Positions 1 to 11,935 of a stretch of 64,000 nucleotides of DNA are shown piece by piece; within the stretch, counting starts at the first letter, position 1; every line of letters starts with the position of its first letter. The notes under the pieces are model-generated. The model saw nothing but the letters and a program-made list of their open reading frames with translations. It made no database searches and was not told where the DNA came from. Made by a program: the position numbers and the translations under genes. Source of the stretch: Acipenser ruthenus (lineage: Eukaryota > Chordata > Actinopteri > Acipenseriformes > Acipenseridae); contig NC_081223.1 in assembly GCF_902713425.1 (NCBI RefSeq), forward strand, positions 1,392,001 through 1,456,000. The letters are read 5' to 3'.

Positions 1-771
1 GTATGTAATCAAAATCATTGTAATAATAACTCACCCTAATGACTAAGTTATAGCAAAATCCAGAGATGGAGACACATTTTTTGGAATATAGATGAAAGCA
101 ATATAATGAGAGGAGCTGAACACATACCCATCACATCACCCATCTAGCAAACATGTGAGAGCAGTGAGCAAAAAATGAAAAACTACATGTTAGTTTCAGA
201 TGTGCAAGACAGCTCATCTGCTGCACTTTGATATGAGATGCTCAGTTGGCAGGTGCATCCAAGTACATGACTGCACATATTCAGTCTCTAGAGTGACAGA
301 GCAGACTTGGTTACAGATTTAACCCACGCTATCCCTGAAGGATTTCAAACCTTAAGTATAACAATCTACAAGCTTCCACACACCTTGCAGTCATGTCTTT
401 TGGAATAGGTGCTATCTTGGCTGCATGATGGCAATACTTCTTATTTACAGTGTTCTGGAGCACATTTAATTTGTTTTGTTTGTCAGAACTCTACTGTACT
501 GTATATTGTAAACTATTGATAAGTCATTTACTTTAAATATACATTATGTACATATAATGCTTTTAATTGTTAGAAATCCTGTAAATTAGTTAAATATAAG
601 GGTAGAGTAGCTTAATAATTGCTGTATTGCCATTAACTATCTGCTATTATGTGCAGTATTATTTGTCTCCCCCTCCTCTCATTTCCTGTCTCTCCCCACT
701 CTCCTCATTTTTAAATTGCACATCACAACTCCTCTAAACTGCTTCTTATAATTCACTTTAACTTGAAGAAG
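1..771. other. Unassigned AT-rich sequence
   Basis: I see no convincing exon, RNA gene or named repeat here. The short open frames lack splice context. It reads like intron or intergenic DNA. Confidence 0.5.
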
Positions 772-1045
772 CACCACTGCAGAAAAGCCAGTCATTTTCT
801 TCAAGCACTTTGCATGCAGCTTTGCAGAAATGAGCACAGTTGCTATTTCTGATGTAGCTAAAACAAGCACAGTTGCTGAGACTTTAGATAAAGTGTGATT
901 ACCGTCACGCACCAACTTTACTTCCCCCTTTTCTATTCAATACGTGGAAACCAAAAAAAAATAATTCACTGAGGAGGTGAGGAATTGGTAAACAACTGCA
1001 ACTGTGAAATACAGTAAGGAAGTTAAGCAAATACAGTATGCGATG
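772..1045 (+). repeat. Left copy of a ~270-bp direct duplication
   Basis: This stretch is a diverged direct copy of about 2849-3120. Both begin near a GCAGAAAAG motif and share a long near-identical core around TTTGCAGAAATGAGCA and GATGTAGCTAAAACAAGC. The right copy lies just after a likely exon, so an ancestral exon-plus-intron duplication is possible, but no matching exon is seen upstream of this copy. Confidence 0.7.
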
Positions 1046-1186
1046 AACTGAAGAAACAATACACAGAATTACATTGTTAAACATTCATTTGGTATCAAAC
1101 CTAACTTGGTTGAGGACTCGCTGGCTGGCCGTATGGACGAGGCAGAGACACCTCCCAATAGGAGATAACCCTAAATTTAAAGAGGT

Positions 1187-1612
1187 GGGGTTGCCTGCTG
1201 CTCCGCATCACCTGGGGTTGCCTGCTGCTCCGCATCACCTGGGGTTGCCTGCTGCTCCGCATCACCTGGGGTTGCCTGCTGCTCCGCATCACCTGGGGTT
1301 GCCTGCTGCTCCACATCGCCTGGGGCTCCTGAAGGTTCCACTTCGCCTGGAGTTGCTGTGTCTTTTGCTTCTCCTAGTGTTGCTGCCTGTCCTGCTTCGC
1401 CTGTGGTCACCGAGGGTCCTGCTTCGCTGGGGTCACTGCCGGCTCTGCTTCGCCTGGGGTCGCTGCCGACTCCGCTTCGCCTGGGGTCGCTGCCGGCTCT
1501 GCTTCGCCTGGGGTCGCTGCCGGCTCTGCTTCGCCTGGGGTCGCTGCCGGCTCCGCTTCACCTGGGGTCGCTGCCGGCTCTGCTTCGCCTGGGGTCGCTG
1601 CCAGTCCTGCCA
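1187..1612. repeat. Two adjoining 27-bp minisatellites
   Basis: Five 27-bp units of the type GGGGTTGCCTGCTGCTCCGC + ATCACCT run from about 1187 to 1320. After a degenerate spacer, a related series of about seven 27-bp units (GGGGTCGCTGCCGGCTCTGC + TTCGCCT) runs from about 1430 to 1612. Because 27 is a multiple of 3, several frames stay open; on the minus strand they read as nine-residue repeats such as GDAEQQATP and GEAEPAATP. No splice signals or conserved flanking domain support coding, so the frames are best taken as by-products of the repeat. Confidence 0.85.
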
Positions 1613-2657
1613 TGCAGCAGGAAGTACTGTGGCCAGAGCCCCACAAAGCGGAGCTGCCGGCCATGGAGAAGAGGGGGAGGTCAGGAGACCAGCTCCCCCA
1701 GCCACACTTTTGTGGCAGGAAAAACGGTGGCCGGTGACCCGGAAGAGGGAGCTACTAGCCACGAAGAAGTGGGGGGTGGAGGACATTCCACCATGGCCAC
1801 CCCCAGAAACATCTTGCTTTCCCCTCTTCCGGGACTATGAGACTGAGGGGGAAGGTGGCCATAGGGCCATGTGTGCTTCCACACCACATAAAGATAGTGT
1901 GCATTGCATGACTGAATTGTTTACCTGGCAAGGCGAATCCAAGAGTTTTATGACAATATAATTTTAAAACCTGTACAAAAAAAACTCCATGAAATACTGC
2001 AAGAAGCCCGTCATTATTGAGACCTCTTTATTTCAGCTTTGAAGTGTTTTGCTTGGAGGTCTATGGCATACAGTACGTTATATAGTGTATGCTTTCTGTT
2101 GCTCTTCAAATGCAAATATTTTTACTTGACATGTCTAGTTTGGCCGCTATGGTGTCCCAGGTGTCTTGCTTCTTTAGCGTATCCTTATAATCTGGATGGG
2201 ACAGTTGAGGTCATTTTTGCACCCTGAAAACCAGTCTTTCGTTCGCCATCTCAAACTGTAAATAGTGCAGATAATGTCACACAACAACACTTCAGTTGAT
2301 TGGTCTAGATGGAAATTATTAAAAGATCGCTCTGGTTTCTATCCCGTGCGGTTTTCCGCTGTGCTGCTTTTCCGTTCCGCACTCAGTGTAATTGCACCCA
2401 TTCAAAACAATACATTCCATTTTTTCCACTTTCCGCTACCATGCCCAGTGTAATCAGACCTCAAATGAAGTAAAGGCAAGAGGCTGCTCAGGGTTTGGTT
2501 TGGTTGTTTAGCCTCCCCACTTGTCACGAGCCGCTACTGAAACCCACAGACTACTTTACATAGTTCTGCACTAATGGTATAATCTGTATAATTTATTTTG
2601 AGGAATGTTAAGCAGTAGAAACAATGTAATAATTTTCACTTATTTTCCTTTTCTCAG
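1613..2657. other. Unassigned sequence between minisatellite and exon
   Basis: The first 350 bases are GC-rich and open in several frames, but no domain is recognised. The rest is AT-rich and intron-like. It ends in a polypyrimidine tract and AG at 2656-2657. Confidence 0.4.
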
Positions 2658-2780
2658 CTCCGAAAACCCCCCCCACCACAACTCGTGCCACACGCTCAAG
2701 TACCATCCCTTCCACCACTACTGTGAAGGGGAACACAGACAATGGACAAACAAGGGATTGTACATCCAGCAGCCCTGCAG
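2658..2780 (+). CDS. Probable Ser/Thr/Pro-rich internal exon (phase 1-1)
   Basis: A pyrimidine-rich tract ending in CAG precedes the block and a GTAATT donor follows it. The 123-bp exon is open in the frame implied by phase 1 at both ends and encodes about 41 residues, starting with PKTPPTTTRATRSSTIPSTT and ending in a CTSSSPA stretch. Such low-complexity Ser/Thr/Pro exons with symmetric phase 1 introns are usual in extracellular mucin-like stalks of membrane proteins. The gene is not recognised. It may belong with the two 75-bp exons at 13 kb, since strand and phase agree, but more than 10 kb of inserted repeats lie between them. Confidence 0.5.
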
Positions 2781-2848
2781 GTAATTCATTTAATCAGTGT
2801 CCTTTTGTAAGACCTCTATACTTCCAATCCCTGCCCATCGGAGCACCA

Positions 2849-3120
2849 TTGCAGAAAAGCAAGAAAACTTTCACGCGGTTGGCATGCAACTTTGCAGAAA
2901 TGAGCAGCTGCTATTTCTGATGTAGCTAAAACAAGCACAGTTGCTGAGACTTTAGATAAAGTGTGATTAGGGTCATACACCAAGTTACATTTTTTTGCTT
3001 CCCCTTTTTCTCTTCAACCTCTATGAACCAAAAATAAATAATGCACTGAGCAGGTGAGAAATTGCTAAACAACTGCAACTGTGAAATACTTTAAGCTAAG
3101 CAAATACAAAATTAACCAAA
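2849..3120 (+). repeat. Right copy of the ~270-bp direct duplication
   Basis: This is the partner of 772-1045, with a few small indels, lying in the intron immediately after the 2658-2780 exon. Confidence 0.7.
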
Positions 3121-3174
3121 AGAAAGAAACAATATCATTCGAATGCGCGGTGAGCCGAGAACACCCTGGCCGAC

Positions 3175-4449
3175 TGTGACAGGCTGGCTGTAGGGGTGAC
3201 GTCAGGCCACAAAGAAACACACACGCAGACAGGCAGTACTGTGGTTGAAACTGAGACGCTGCGACGTTCAGTATTTATTTCCTTACTTTTTTTATTCTTC
3301 TCTCCACACCCATTCTCCACTCACGAACACACAACCCCGAGTGAATGAAACGTGCATCTATATATACTGTTGTGCTGGGATTCAATTACCAATTAATTAT
3401 TCACTTGAATCCAAGCATGTGAACTAATCTGTGCAACCCCATGCTCACATATTATTAAATACTTTAAATGCACGTGAAGTGAAGTGCAATCCCTGTGCCA
3501 AAATACAATTATACATTTTAAATAACTCGTGCTACACACACCTACACACAACTACAATACACCAACATTTACACACTACATACAACATAAAACACAAAAA
3601 TACACACAGGGGTGAGGCACATTGCCACACCGACCTAAACCCTCCCACCCCCCCCGGGAGACGCTCGGGCAGTTATGTGGTGCCCCCTGGGAGCTCCCGT
3701 CCACAGTCGGCAGTGGAATAGCGTGGACTCGAACCGGTGACGTCCAGGCTATAGGGCACATCCTGCACTCCACGCAAAGCGCTTTTACTGGATGTGCCAC
3801 TCGGGAGCCCCCTGTGCAATGTTGTTTAATGTTTTTTTTTAAATCCAATGGCCTGATGGCAAAACAACAGTAAATAATAACAATGGTAATGAACAATACA
3901 GCGGCATGTATTGTTTATTTGTAATCTGTGGGTTGGCCCCGAAATAATAACCACGCGGAACACAAACACAAACACCAGTCCACAGTGCGTGTTCTAGTGC
4001 TCGTGGTGAATAGAGTTCTTTAGTGAAAAAAAAGTGCAGTGGTGTTGATCCGGGTTTAATGCTGGCCTTTGGCGACAGCTCCGGATCGTGTTAGCCATCC
4101 AAATAATTACAAACAGTATTATTAATGACAAACAAAAACAAACAAAACACTCACGTTTCACAACACAGGTTCTCCTTCTGGTCATTTAATGTAACCATTC
4201 ACAAAGGAACAGATCACTTCACTACATCCCCTTTTTATAACGTCACCCATGACCCCTTGGTCAACGAGTGCATCCGCTCCTCCAATCCGCGGAGGCCATG
4301 CCGTTTCCCGTCCGGGTCATTGAGTTTGTATACCGTAGCTTTGCCCCCTTTATAGATGGCTGATTTCCAGGCTATTCCATTCCCTTTAGCAGCTGCCTCA
4401 CAGATCGGGAGGGAGATCTAACACCAAGAATCATTCAGTCTCTGTCACA
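3175..4449 (-). mobile_element. Possible solo LTR (fossil), with a SINE inside
   Basis: The segment is bounded by the inverted ends TGTGACAG (3175) and CTGTCACA (to 4449), the TG...CA form expected of an LTR. Read on the minus strand it has a TATAAAAA promoter-like box near 4240 and an AATAAA signal further on. No internal retroelement coding region adjoins it, so a solo LTR is the simplest reading. No clear target-site duplication was found, so a non-autonomous DNA element with short inverted ends is the alternative. Confidence 0.45.
3655..3809 (-). mobile_element. tRNA-derived SINE, truncated copy
   Basis: On the minus strand this starts with GGCTCCCGAGTGGCACATCC (A-box region) and carries a B box within GTTCGAGTCCACG. 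It is the same family as the longer copy at 13.3-13.8 kb but keeps only the tRNA-like head and a little of the body. It lies inside the LTR-like segment and is therefore a later insertion. Confidence 0.75.
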
Positions 4450-4525
4450 GTAACACACACACACATACACACACTGACACGCACGCACACACACACGCAC
4501 GCACGCATGCACGCACGCACACAAA
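4450..4525. repeat. (CA)n-type microsatellite
   Basis: Alternating CA and GCAC units with a few substitutions. Confidence 0.9.
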
Positions 4526-4542
4526 CTTGAGTTCCCCTTTAA

Positions 4543-5605
4543 CCTTCCTGCTGCCGCATTACTTTGGCAATTCTCATGTCAAAAATGGCAGTTTTTTTTT
4601 CTTGAGATTTTTCATTCTTAGCCCCCTAGTAAATATTTTAGACAGTTTTCAAAACAATGATTTGCTTTCTTTTACTGCAGCACACGTTGATGTTGTTGCT
4701 ATGATAAACGCGTATATCTGCTGTCAGGTACTCTATTTATTTATTTCCAGGTTAGACGATTGCCAGTGTTCCACAGAACACACACACACACAAAAGCCAA
4801 ATATACATAGGATGTATTTCGTTGGTTTTGTGGATTAAGTGCTATATTTTAATTAACGGTAGCCTAATGTAATATTGTACATAATGACTTCCCTATTTTG
4901 TGTTCCTCTTTAACAAAGAGCAGTTACTGTGCAGTCTGCAGCTTGCTGTCAAACTGATAATATTGTCACAACACAATTCCAAACATTTATTTTCGTTTTC
5001 ATGATTTCATTTTTATTTTACTGAGGGTCTTCAGATGCTCTTTACTTAAGTGATCATATCTGTTGTCATTGTGTGATTATCGCAGACTGTTGGCTCATAT
5101 AAACTTTCTAAGATTTTCTTTAATAGCGTTCAGTGCTCTGTTGTCTTTTTCATGACAAAAATGCAAAAGTTTTCAGGGCCGAAATACTTCAGTATGTGTT
5201 AAAAAAGCACAGCTGTCTCTTGGCCGTTTCGACAGTACAACATCATAATGGAATGCATTGAGAAAGCACCATGTTTGGAATCAGAATAAAGGAAATGATT
5301 ATGTACTACAGTTCAGATGCAGTCATCATTTTGTTAAGTTGCATTTTCAGAATCATATCATTATGTACAGTATTACAATACCGTATCTTAAAATATAGCA
5401 CTTCACAAAAACAACAAAATACATCCTATTTAAATTTAATACAGTACTGAAAGCAGATATACGCGTTTATCATATCCACAACAGAAACGTGTGTAGTGTT
5501 AAAAGTAAAGCAAAAATTGTTTTGAAAACTGTCCATAATGTTTACTTGGGAGCTAAGAATGAAAGAAGAAAAAAAATGGCCTTTTTGAGTCATGGAAATT
5601 GCTAA
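4543..5605. mobile_element. Non-autonomous DNA element with ~170-bp inverted arms (piggyBac-like)
   Basis: Bases 4543-4727 recur in inverted orientation at about 5452-5605; both arms share ATACGCGTTTATCATA and GTTTTGAAAACTGTC. A TTAA tetranucleotide, the piggyBac target, lies directly outside the left arm at 4539-4542. There is no transposase frame between the arms. The right arm runs into the LINE tail that follows, so the right terminus is not certain. Confidence 0.55.
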
Positions 5606-6135
5606 AGGGAAGTAATGTTAAAACTTTACAATGCATTAGTAAGACCTCACCTAGAATATTGTGTTCAGTTCTGGTCACCTCGTTACAAAAAGGATATTGC
5701 TGCTTTAGAAAGTGTGCAATGAAGAGCAACCAGAATTATCCCGGGTTTAAAAGGCATGTCATATGCAGACAGGCTCAAAGAATTGAATCTGTTCAGTCTT
5801 GAACAAAGAAGATTACGCGGTGATCTGATTCAAGCATTCAAAATTCTAGGGGACTTTTTCGACCTGAAAAAAGAGACAAGGACCAGGGGTCACAAATGGA
5901 GATTAGATAAAGGGGCATTTCGAACAGAAAATAGGAGGCACTTTTTTACACAGAGAATTGTGAGGGTATGGAACCAACTCCCCAGTAATGTTGTTGAAGC
6001 TGACACCCTGGGATCCTTCAAGAAGCTGCTTGATGAGATTCTGGGATCAATAAGCTACTAACAACCAAATGAGCAAGATGAGCCAAATGGCCTCCTCTCG
6101 TTTGTAAACTTTCTTATGTTCTTATGTTCTAAAAT
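5606..6135 (+). mobile_element. CR1-like LINE, 3' end of the reverse transcriptase ORF
   Basis: The frame at 5756-6061 gives the typical LINE C-terminus: DRLKELNLFSLEQRRLRGDL, then GTRTRGH-like and HFFTQRIVRVWNQLP motifs, ending at a stop at 6059-6061. A second open frame just upstream (5617-5740) encodes the preceding LVRPHLEYC-type motif. The frame change between them shows a dead 5'-truncated copy. The 3' end carries tandem TTCTTATG octamers, as in CR1-clade elements. Confidence 0.85.
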
Positions 6136-6149
6136 GAAGGGCAGCTGGA

Positions 6150-6675
6150 AGGTTAATATGGCATATCCAAAATCAAAATTAAAAATTAGAACAGCATGTT
6201 TAAAAACAAAGAAACTACCATTGTGTAGCAAAACTAGCCAGGGTGTAGTTTCTTAATTGGCAATTCTTTTCAAATTTATTTCCTCTCCTTATATTACTCT
6301 GTTCTGTAATCTGCTGTGACTCAAAAGCTAAAACCAGTTTGCAGGTCCTGGACCCTCCTCTGCTCGTATTGCTTTCTGCTGAACTGTATTCTACATGGTT
6401 CCACTAAATACAATCCATTCCCTGTCTAATCCATCCTCTGTGTATTTAGTGCTTTCATCTCCGTCTGGGAGTATACAAACTGCTCTTACTCCCTGATTGC
6501 CCACTGCTGATCTGGCTGCTTCGAGCAATCAGATGTTTGGACTGCAGTTAGTGCTGAAGCTATCAGGCCATTTTAGTGGTAGGGTTGAAAAAGAAAAGTG
6601 GACACATCTGGTGTGGACTCTTTGCAAAAAAATAATAAAAAAAGCTCTTCTAAAGCTGTGCAGAAACAAAAGGCT
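6150..6675 (+). repeat. Left copy of a diverged direct duplication
   Basis: Shares blocks with 6960-7705, for example GGCAATTCTTTTCAAAT, CCACTAAATACA and TGTATTTAGTGC. The right copy has gained a MITE. Confidence 0.7.
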
Positions 6676-6959
6676 GAGTTCAGTGCAGTAAAGTTGTTAT
6701 AAATAAGTTCCTCCTTTTGATAAAAAAAACAAGCAGCTGTTCATTTCAGTTTGTAAGTGAAAAGACAGCAACATATTTCAGTATTGATGCCAGAAAGCCA
6801 CTGACACACAATCCTCCATTTTATTAGAAGCGAAACAGGTGAAAAAAGTATCTGCAAGTCCATTGTTCTGTGACCTCCAAAAGGTCTGGATTTAAACCAC
6901 AAATCACTGAAATCCAAGGCACTCCTTCAACATGAAGAATGATGGTTAAAAAACCTTTA

Positions 6960-7705
6960 TTAATATGGCATACACAAAAAGAACAACAAAAAATTAGAAG
7001 AGCGTAGCAGCAAAACTAGCCTTCATCAGGGTGTAGTCTCAACTTGCAATTCTTTTCAAATGTATTTTTCTTCCATTGTATTACTCTATTCTGCTCTTTT
7101 ACTGCGTTCTGCTGACCTCTATTCTACACGCTATTACTCAGGGGCGGATTTAGACCTGATTAGACAGCTGTAGAAAAGATCGATCTTTTATTGGTTAAAA
7201 GTAGCTGGACTTGAGCTTGATACAACCAATGAGTTCAAGCAATGAGAACGTGTATTTATTTACTTTTTAAATTGTAGCATTAGCACATGAATACAAGCCA
7301 AATATGGCTGCAAAAACACCAGACAAGACACCAAGAAATATTAAACTTCTTTATATCCTTAAGGTAATCTAGCTAATAAGACTTATGAACCTGAAATTAA
7401 ACCATAAAAAGTAAAAACAAATACTCAGTCTACCGTAGCTGACACTAGAACAAAATGTTACTTAAATTTGCCTAAAATTAATTTGTGGGGTGTAGTTACA
7501 AGGCTAGATCCGCCCCTGCCACTAAATACAGTCTAATCCACTGTGTTTTCCTCAGTGTATTTAGTGCTCGGGCCATTTTAGAGGTAGGGTTGTAAAAGAA
7601 AAGTGAACACATAACCAGTGTGGCCTCTTTGCAAAAAATATATATATATATATATTTTTGGATAAAAACAACTCTTCTAAAACTGTACAGAACCAAAAAC
7701 GTTAG
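6960..7705 (+). repeat. Right copy of the diverged direct duplication
   Basis: Partner of 6150-6675. A 380-bp MITE interrupts it and a DIRS-like element starts at its right edge, so both arrived after the duplication. Confidence 0.7.
7139..7518. mobile_element. hAT-type MITE
   Basis: The ends form inverted repeats, CAGGGGCGGATTTAG on the left and CTAGATCCGCCCCTG on the right. Comparison with the uninterrupted copy at 6390-6420 shows where it entered and gives an imperfect 8-bp target duplication. It has no coding capacity. The CAGGGG terminus fits hAT elements. Confidence 0.75.
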
Positions 7706-10700
7706 GTTACTTACCGTAACCCTGGTTCCCTGAAAGAGAAGATGTTGCCCATTGGGTAGGTATTGCTGAGCTCTCTATACCAGAGCTGCTGATAGGACCC
7801 TTCCTGGGATGATGCACTCAGTCCGCCCACCGAGGGGATAAAACTGTCATCCAAAGGAAGCCATTTCTCTTTTTCCGTTGACCCGTGAGGGCGACCGATG
7901 CGACCTCGCAGTTGGTGGTTGTCTTCTCTTTCAGGGAACCAAGGTTACGGTAAGTAACCTAACGTTCCCTTTCAATTCGAAGACGACCACCAATGACATT
8001 ACATATGGGATAATGTATAGCAGAGCCGTCACGAGGGAGAAGGAACGGCAGCATATGAGGGACGCACAAGCGCTGTCTAACCCAGAAGGTTAGCGGTGCG
8101 AACTTACACCCTCCACGACCCTTGTGCCTAAAGAAGACGGTAGAACCTGGAGAAGGTATGCGGCGTAGCCCAGCTAGCTGCAATACAAATATCAGACATC
8201 GAGGCACCTCTGAAGAGGGCCCAAGATGTAGCCAACCCTCTAGTGGAGTGTGCGGCTACCCTACCAGGTGGGGGCAAGCCAACACCATTATACGCAGTTG
8301 AGACTGTATTCACAATCCAATGTGACAGACGCTGCTTAGAGAGAGGCTCTCCTAGGGTCCGTGTCCCGTGACAGATGAAGAGCTGGTCAGATTGACGCAG
8401 AGCTCTTTATCCTATGCATGTAGCATCTCAATGCCCGCACTGGGCAGAGAAAATTCAATCTCTCATCCTCCGTTGAAGCAAACAGAGGTGGATGGAAGGA
8501 CTCCAGTTCCACAGATTAATTAACGTGGAAGGCTGTGATCACCTTGGGGAGGAAAGCAGGGACACCCTGCTGCCATCCTCCCAAATACGCATGCAGGAGC
8601 TGTGCACAGACAGTGCCTGCAGCTCACTGACCCGCTTAGCAGAGGTGATAGCCACGAGGAAGGATGTCTTCATAGACAGGTACTTCAACTCTATGGAGTG
8701 TACGGGCTCAAACGGGGCTTTAGTGAGAGCCTCCAGTACAATATTGAGGCTCCATTCGGGGAGAACAGTCCTCCTGGGAGGGCATAATCACCGAGCGCCT
8801 TTAAGAAACCGGGTAGCCAAAAAATGCGTGCCCGGAGACATTGAATCTACGGGAGCATGGCAAGCAGAGATAGCCGCTAAATACACCTTCAAAGTGGAAG
8901 GTGACCTACCAGCATCAAGCAGGTCTTACAGAAACTGTAAATGACTGGCATAGGGCAAGATATAGGCTCATGGCTTCTAGCCAGACACCAAGCCTGGAAA
9001 TACCTCCACTTATACGTGTACAAAGACCTAGTGGAGTCTGCCCTAGCGCTCTGCAACGTACACACAACCGCATCTGATAGCACTAGTGCTAACCAGCAGC
9101 CCCTGTCAGGGGCTAGACCCATAGCCAGAACCTGCCCGGTTCCGGGTGCCAAAGAGTGCCTCTCGCCTGACCGAGGATATCCATGCACAGTTGAATCTCT
9201 CAGGGCTGGCTGTGCAACAGCTGGCACAGGGTCGAAAACCAGATTCTCCTGGGCTACTTGGGGGCCACTAAGAGAACTGATGCTTCCTCTAACTGGACCT
9301 TTTCAAGAAAGGCCGGGAGCAGCGATAAAGGCGGGAAAGCGTACAAAAACACTTTAGGCCATTCTTGCGCTAGGGCGTCTACAGCGAGTGGACCACCTAA
9401 GGTGGAGGGAGTACCATAGGGGGCAATGTGTCGTCTCTGCCGAGGCAAAGAGATCAATCTGCGCCTTCCTGAACCGTTCCCAAATGTGCTTCACTACCTG
9501 AGGGTGGAGTCGCCACTCTGACAGAAGGGGACCACTCCTGGAGAGGTGGTCCGCTGTCCAGTCCACTGCTCCGGGAATGTGTGTCGTCCATAGGGACAGC
9601 AAATTCCTCTGAGCCCATGTCAATAGCATGAAGGGCATGTGATGCAACCCTGGGGATCATACGGCACCCTGGTGGTTGACATACTGTCGTGTTGTCCATC
9701 CATATCAACACATGTGTACCATGCAGCACTGGGAGAAAGTGGTGGAGAGCAAGGGAGACCGCTTGCAACTCCAGCATATTTATGTGCAGGGATGTCCAGC
9801 GGTCTGGCTAGGATCCGCGTACTCCTCTGCATTCCCAGACCGCTATACCAAGTTGGAGGCATCTGTTGTCACCACTTGGCAGCTCAACACTACTCCCATT
9901 CACACACCTTCGTGCAGGTGAGAGGTCATCCGCCACCAGCGTAGGGCTGCTGAGCACGCATGAGACACAGTCAGCCGACGGTGTCTGTTGCGTTTGGCAT
10001 TGAGGTGGAACACATTGAACCACCCTTGTAGCGGGCGCATGCGAAGCAAAACCCAGCTGAATGGCCGATATGGCTGCGACCATCAGACCCAATAGTTTCT
10101 GCCCCAAAAGGAGGGTTACCTGCGATCCCTGCTGAAACAGGGAGAAGCAACCCTGGATAGCTGCATCTCTGTTGTCTGACAGGTATGCGCGCATTGTACT
10201 GGAGTCCAGCCGGAGCCCCAAGTACGTCGTGCACTGCACCGGTGTAAGCCGACTCTTTGCATCGTTGATGGTGAGGCCCAGCCTCGCCAGATGCTCTGTC
10301 ACGACCGCCGTGTGGGCCACTGCTCCCTCTCGCGACTGGGAACAGATCAACCAGTCGTCGAGATAGTTTATTACTCTGAAAACGTACGAGGAGCTAGGGA
10401 GAGGCCGTGTGCCAGCACAGCAAACTTGTAAACGCTTCCTTGAAAAGAAAAGCAGAGATAATTCCTGTGCTCTGGACGAATGGGATTGTGAAAGTACGCG
10501 TCCCGTAATTCCACGGTGGTGAACCAGTCACCCGGCCGGAGGGACTGGAGAATGTGATGGTGCGTCAGCATTTCTTTTTGGGTACTAGAAAATACCTCGA
10601 GAAGTATCCCTCTCCGTGGGAGGTGGGGTCTTCGAGATGTATGGCTCGCTTGCCCATCAAGGCGGCCACTTCGTTCTGAAGTACCGAGGCCTGGAAAGGG

Positions 10701-11935
10701 TCTGTTATGAAAGTATTTGTGATGCCTCGAAAGGGAGGAAGTCCCAAACGAAACTGAAGCACGTAACCGTTTTGCACGGTGGCGAGCACCCAGGAGTCTG
10801 AGGTGCAAGCACGCCAGTACTGCAGCTGTTGTGCCAAAAAGGGGGCCTGAGGCCGCCAACCTGAGGCTGAGACAGGGCAGTTTGGGGTGGTTGTTTAGGG
10901 TGCTGGCCCTGGAAACCCCTCCTGTGATGCTGGTGTGTGGACTGGCCACGTCCTGCATTCCCTCTGCCTGCCGGTTGGGGAGGGGACGCCTGGGGGAGCG
11001 TGGGTAGGGAGAAACGCAACCACCTGCCAGGACGCCTCGCGTTACCAGTGGGATCTCTGTAAGATCTCCTCCACAGCTGGCCCAAAGGTATGTCCTGGGG
11101 ACAGAGGTGCGTCAAGCAGCGCGACCTTATCAGCATCAGGAACTCTGGCTTGTGACAGCCACAGCTGTCTATGAGCCATGATCAAGCTAGCCAGCATGCT
11201 AGGACCTGAGTCTGGACGATCCCAGGAGGAGCGTACCTCCTCCATGAAATCTGGGAAGGCCGGCAAATTCTGAGGGCGAGGAGCCATCGCCTGTGTCCGG
11301 AAAACGGACCGGTGTCGGTCTGCCGCTGGCGTCCAGGGGACCTTATGCAAATGTGCCTAACCTAACTGCTCAATAGCGGGATGCAGCAAGGCCCAGCCCC
11401 GTGGAGGAGAGTGTGGCTGGAAGAGTCACTCAACAGCGGGGATATGGCAAGGCCTAGCCCCGTGTACTCAAGAAAGAATAGACATCCACTCGCGGATGAC
11501 TGCACAGGCAGTCACTCACACATGACAGACAGATAACAAAGAGTGGCCTACCACGCAAGCGAGGAGGCAGCTGAAAGACAAAAAGGCAAAAAGGCTTGGT
11601 CTTTTCAAAGTCGCTGATTCCGGCAAAGCGGCAAGCCAGTTTTCAGCATGAATGCAAGCGAAATACAATCGACTGTATTTGACTCGAGAGGCTCTTTTCT
11701 ATGAACACGCTCAGCTCAACACAAAGGTCTTACCGTACAGTCTTGAGAAGGAAAAAGAGGAATGGCTTCCTTTAGATGGCAGTTTTATCCCCTCAGTGGG
11801 TGGGACCGAGTGTATCATCCCAGGAAGGGGCCTATCAGCAGCTCTGGTATAGAGAGCTCAGCGATACCTATCCAATGGGCAGGCATATCCCATACGTAAT
11901 GTCATTGGTGGTCGTCTTCGAATTGAAAGGGAACC
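7703..11935 (-). mobile_element. DIRS-like tyrosine-recombinase retroelement (fossil)
   Basis: Long inverted repeats lie near the ends: GACGACCACCAATGACATTA around 7984 faces its complement around 11898, and 7749-7880 faces 11752-11880. Between them, minus-strand frames show DIRS-type reverse transcriptase / RNase H (about 9800-10900, with a RPGDWFTTVELRDAYFH motif) and a tyrosine-recombinase part (about 8500-9230). Gag-like sequence is likely at about 10900-11350. The element is broken, with many breaks across its length, and is an old fossil copy. No integrase or LTR structure is seen, which argues against a Gypsy element. Confidence 0.8.

Noticed and set aside
1074-1961. 295-codon plus-strand open frame
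   Set aside because: It runs through the 27-bp minisatellite; openness is explained by the repeat, and no domain or splice context supports it.
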